A stretch of 6,964 nt of DNA. It comes from Hyphomicrobium sp. GTDB lineage: Bacteria; Pseudomonadota; Alphaproteobacteria; Rhizobiales; Hyphomicrobiaceae. The stretch spans positions 1 through 6,964 of the forward strand of contig JAUWCP010000120.1 in assembly GCA_030609245.1 (NCBI GenBank), given 5' to 3'. Numbering within the stretch: position 1 is the first letter of the stretch; each line of letters starts with the position of its first letter. This document shows positions 5,220 through 6,964 of the stretch, one piece after another. The position numbers and the translations under genes are program-made. The notes beneath the pieces are model-generated. The model saw only the letters and a list, made by a program, of their open reading frames with translations, had not been told where the DNA came from and searched no databases.

Positions 5220-5534
5220 ATGCGTCAGCTAAATCATGATCGGCGATCGAGGCCACGGCAGGTGATGGTGTTGCTTCTCTGCCTGGGTATGACGGCCTAC
5301 TTTGCCCATCATGCAATCAATGGCCGACACGGCCTCGAGGTGCGATCCACGCTGATCGAGCGATCAGCTCTGTTAGAGTTTGAGATCAAAAGCCTCGAGG
5401 CCGTGCGCGCCAAGCTTGAGCGCGACGTGGCCCTGCTGGCGCCCGAGTTCCCCGATCCCGATATTGTCGAAGAGCTTGCGCGTGACGTTTTAGGCTTTGT
5501 CGATCCTCACGATCGCGTGGTGATCCGCCGCTAA
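5220..5534 (+). CDS. ftsB: FtsB/DivIC-type septum formation initiator protein
   Basis: This 104-aa single-pass inner-membrane protein belongs to the FtsB/DivIC family, whose members join FtsL and FtsQ in the divisome. The layout is classic: a short basic cytoplasmic tail (MRQLNHDRRSRPRQ, 1-14), one membrane segment (about 15-34, rich in Val, Leu, Met and Ala), a periplasmic coiled coil (about 41-75, with Leu/Ile heptads), and the C-terminal signature DPDIVEELARDVLGFVDPHDRVVI. An in-frame TTG at 5199 would add seven residues, but it lies inside the hairpin; ATG 5220 gives a normal tail yet has no obvious ribosome binding site. Position between eno and pdhA matches the common alphaproteobacterial order. 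The family is secure; orthology to E. coli FtsB is assumed from architecture and context. Confidence 0.88.
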   Translation: MRQLNHDRRSRPRQVMVLLLCLGMTAYFAHHAINGRHGLEVRSTLIERSALLEFEIKSLEAVRAKLERDVALLAPEFPDPDIVEELARDVLGFVDPHDRVVIRR

Positions 5535-5539
5535 GACCC

Positions 5540-5561
5540 GGTTGGGGGGCATCCACCAACC
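5540..5561 (+). terminator. Possible hairpin downstream of the ftsB-like gene
   Basis: GGTTGG (5540-5545) and CCAACC (5556-5561) can pair across a 10-nt loop just 5 bp after the stop codon. No T-tract follows, so intrinsic termination is doubtful. Confidence 0.2.
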
Positions 5562-5754
5562 ATCCCACCCAGCGAGCCTTCCCAAGGACCAGCGTATGCT
5601 TGTTCTGGCCTGTTTTATCTGTGCTTGTTGGTGGTGTTCTTGGGGCCGTTCTGGTCATCGACAACGGGCTCTTGTAGATTTCAGGCAAATCAGTACGCGC
5701 CGCCGGTGAATCGCCGCAGCGCAATCGTCACAGCCAAGAGCCTGGGGAAGCCCA

Positions 5755-6813
5755 ATGGCGCCAGCCAAAGTGCAACGCAACCAGAGCCGATCTTCTTCGG
5801 GCAAGGCGAAGTCGTCGTCCCGAGCAAAGAGGCAGGCGGCGACCGCCAAAGCGATCACACGCAAGGAGCAGCTTGACGCCTTCCGCATGATGCTGCTGAT
5901 CCGCCGCTTTGAGGAGAAGGCCGGTCAGCTCTATGGCATGGGGCATATCGGTGGCTTCTGCCATCTCTATATCGGTCAGGAAGCGGTGGTCGTGGGGATG
6001 CAGGCCAACTTGAAACCCGCTGACCAGGTGATCACGGCCTATCGCGACCATGGCCATATGCTGGCGGCTGGCATGGATCCCAAAGGCGTGATGGCAGAGC
6101 TCACCGGCCGCCGAGGCGGTTACTCCAAGGGCAAGGGCGGCTCCATGCACATGTTCTCCATCGAAAAGCATTTCTATGGCGGGCACGGCATCGTCGGCGC
6201 AACGGCACCGCTGGGTGCTGGGCTGGCATTTGCCAACAAGTACCGTGGCAATGACAACGTCGCCTTGTGCTACTTCGGCGACGGCGCTGCGAACCAGGGA
6301 CAAGTCTACGAGACGTTCAATATGGCGCAGCTGTGGGGGCTGCCTGTCGTGTTCATCATCGAAAACAATAGATACGCGATGGGGACGGCAATCGAACGGT
6401 CCTCATCGACCACAAACCTTTCCCAGCGGGGCATCTCGTTTGCAATACCGGGCGAGCAGGTCGATGGCATGGACGTGCACGCAGTGCGCCAAGCAGGCGC
6501 GCGCGCGATCGAACATGCCCGCTCGGGCAAAGGGCCAATCATTCTAGAGATGATGACCTATCGCTACCGCGGCCATTCGATGTCGGACCCGGCCAAATAT
6601 CGCACCCGTGAAGAGGTGCAAAAAATGCGCGAGACGCACGACCCAATTGAGCATGTACGCAAGCAGCTGTTGCGCGAAGGTTTGACGGACGACGAGTTGA
6701 AGAAAATCGACCGCCAGATGCGTGATGTCGTGAATGCGGCTGCCGATTTTGCACTCTCCGACACCGAACCCGATCCGACAGAGCTCTATACCGACGTGGT
6801 CGTAGCCGACTGA
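5755..6813 (+). CDS. pdhA: Pyruvate dehydrogenase E1 component, alpha subunit
   Basis: PdhA pairs with the E1 beta subunit (alpha2-beta2) and performs thiamine-diphosphate-dependent decarboxylation of pyruvate, the first step in making acetyl-CoA. The 352-aa length is typical. A low-complexity Ser/Lys/Arg/Ala-rich tail (1-35) precedes the folded domain. Recognisable parts are GGFCHLYIGQEA (66-77, with His70), YRDHGH (96-101), GKGGSMHMF (126-134), the thiamine-diphosphate/magnesium motif running from GDG (175-177) to ENN (203-205), and TYRYRGHSMSDP (268-279), the loop that is phosphorylated in mitochondrial homologues. GGGGA lies 6 nt before the ATG. The stop is followed 21 bp later by a lipoyl-domain gene, as in alphaproteobacterial pdhABC operons. 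A branched-chain E1 alpha is a less likely alternative because of the specific motif matches and context. Confidence 0.96.
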   Translation: MAPAKVQRNQSRSSSGKAKSSSRAKRQAATAKAITRKEQLDAFRMMLLIRRFEEKAGQLYGMGHIGGFCHLYIGQEAVVVGMQANLKPADQVITAYRDHGHMLAAGMDPKGVMAELTGRRGGYSKGKGGSMHMFSIEKHFYGGHGIVGATAPLGAGLAFANKYRGNDNVALCYFGDGAANQGQVYETFNMAQLWGLPVVFIIENNRYAMGTAIERSSSTTNLSQRGISFAIPGEQVDGMDVHAVRQAGARAIEHARSGKGPIILEMMTYRYRGHSMSDPAKYRTREEVQKMRETHDPIEHVRKQLLREGLTDDELKKIDRQMRDVVNAAADFALSDTEPDPTELYTDVVVAD

Positions 6814-6834
6814 GCTGCGCGGGGACGAGACGCG

Positions 6835-6964
6835 ATGCCGACGCAAATTCTGATGCCAGCGCTGTCGCCGACCATGGAGGAGGGGACGCTTGCCAAATGG
6901 CTCGTTAAGGAGGGCCAGGACGTCAAGTCCGGTGATGTGATCGCCGAGATCGAAACCGACAAGG
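6835..6964 (+). CDS. pdhB: Lipoyl-domain protein, 5' end only; probably pyruvate dehydrogenase E1 beta
   Basis: The window ends after 43 codons. The visible protein opens MPTQILMPALSPTMEEGTLA and ends IAEIETDK, a biotinyl/lipoyl attachment domain with the modified lysine as the last complete residue (ETDK). GGGGA lies 9 nt before the ATG and the gene starts 21 bp after the pdhA stop, so it is surely co-transcribed. In alphaproteobacteria the gene after pdhA usually encodes an E1 beta subunit with an N-terminal lipoyl domain, followed by the E2 gene (pdhC). The E2 acetyltransferase starts with a very similar domain, so without the rest of the gene the choice of pdhB over pdhC rests on gene order. 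Confidence 0.8.
   Translation, partial: MPTQILMPALSPTMEEGTLAKWLVKEGQDVKSGDVIAEIETDK

Noticed and set aside
5728..6303. 191-codon minus-strand frame inside pdhA.
   Set aside because: Antisense shadow of pdhA, with no recognisable motifs.

Overview
The window looks like a GC-rich chromosomal segment of an alphaproteobacterium, most likely in the Hyphomicrobiales (Rhizobiales). The main clue is the right half: eno, a short FtsB/DivIC-type gene, pdhA, then a gene opening with a lipoyl domain. This order, with a lipoyl domain on the protein following PdhA, is characteristic of alphaproteobacterial pyruvate dehydrogenase loci. The exact genus cannot be read from the sequence.

Left half (1-3700): a 7-cyano-7-deazaguanine/queuosine precursor (preQ0/preQ1) locus on the minus strand. 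queE, queD and queF (1619 down to 76) form one unit; queC plus an overlapping 83-aa gene (3502 down to 2559) form a second. Together they cover 6-carboxytetrahydropterin synthesis (QueD), ring contraction to CDG (QueE), nitrile formation giving preQ0 (QueC) and reduction to preQ1 (QueF). GTP cyclohydrolase I and the tRNA-modifying Tgt and QueA are not in the window. Between the two units lies a plus-strand DUF2239 gene with its own plausible promoter, ending 1 bp from the convergent 83-aa gene.

The most striking structure is a pair of nearly identical long repeats in inverted orientation, copy A at 1629-1778 and copy B at 3538-3698. They sit directly upstream of queE and queC and bracket the DUF2239 / 83-aa gene / queC block. 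Both flanked que genes are read from the minus strand, so leaders starting upstream of the repeats would be complementary to each other over about 150 nt. Recombination between the copies could also invert the block.

Right half (3700-6964): eno (enolase), ftsB-like (division), pdhA (pyruvate dehydrogenase E1 alpha) and the first 43 codons of a lipoyl-domain protein, probably pdhB, all on the plus strand. Enolase makes phosphoenolpyruvate and PDH turns the resulting pyruvate into acetyl-CoA, so this is a lower-glycolysis cluster with a division gene inside it. Most of the window is ordinary core metabolism. The points worth checking are the inverted repeats, a QueD that lacks the usual cysteine, the unusual leader before ftsB, and the conserved but uncharacterised genes beside queC.
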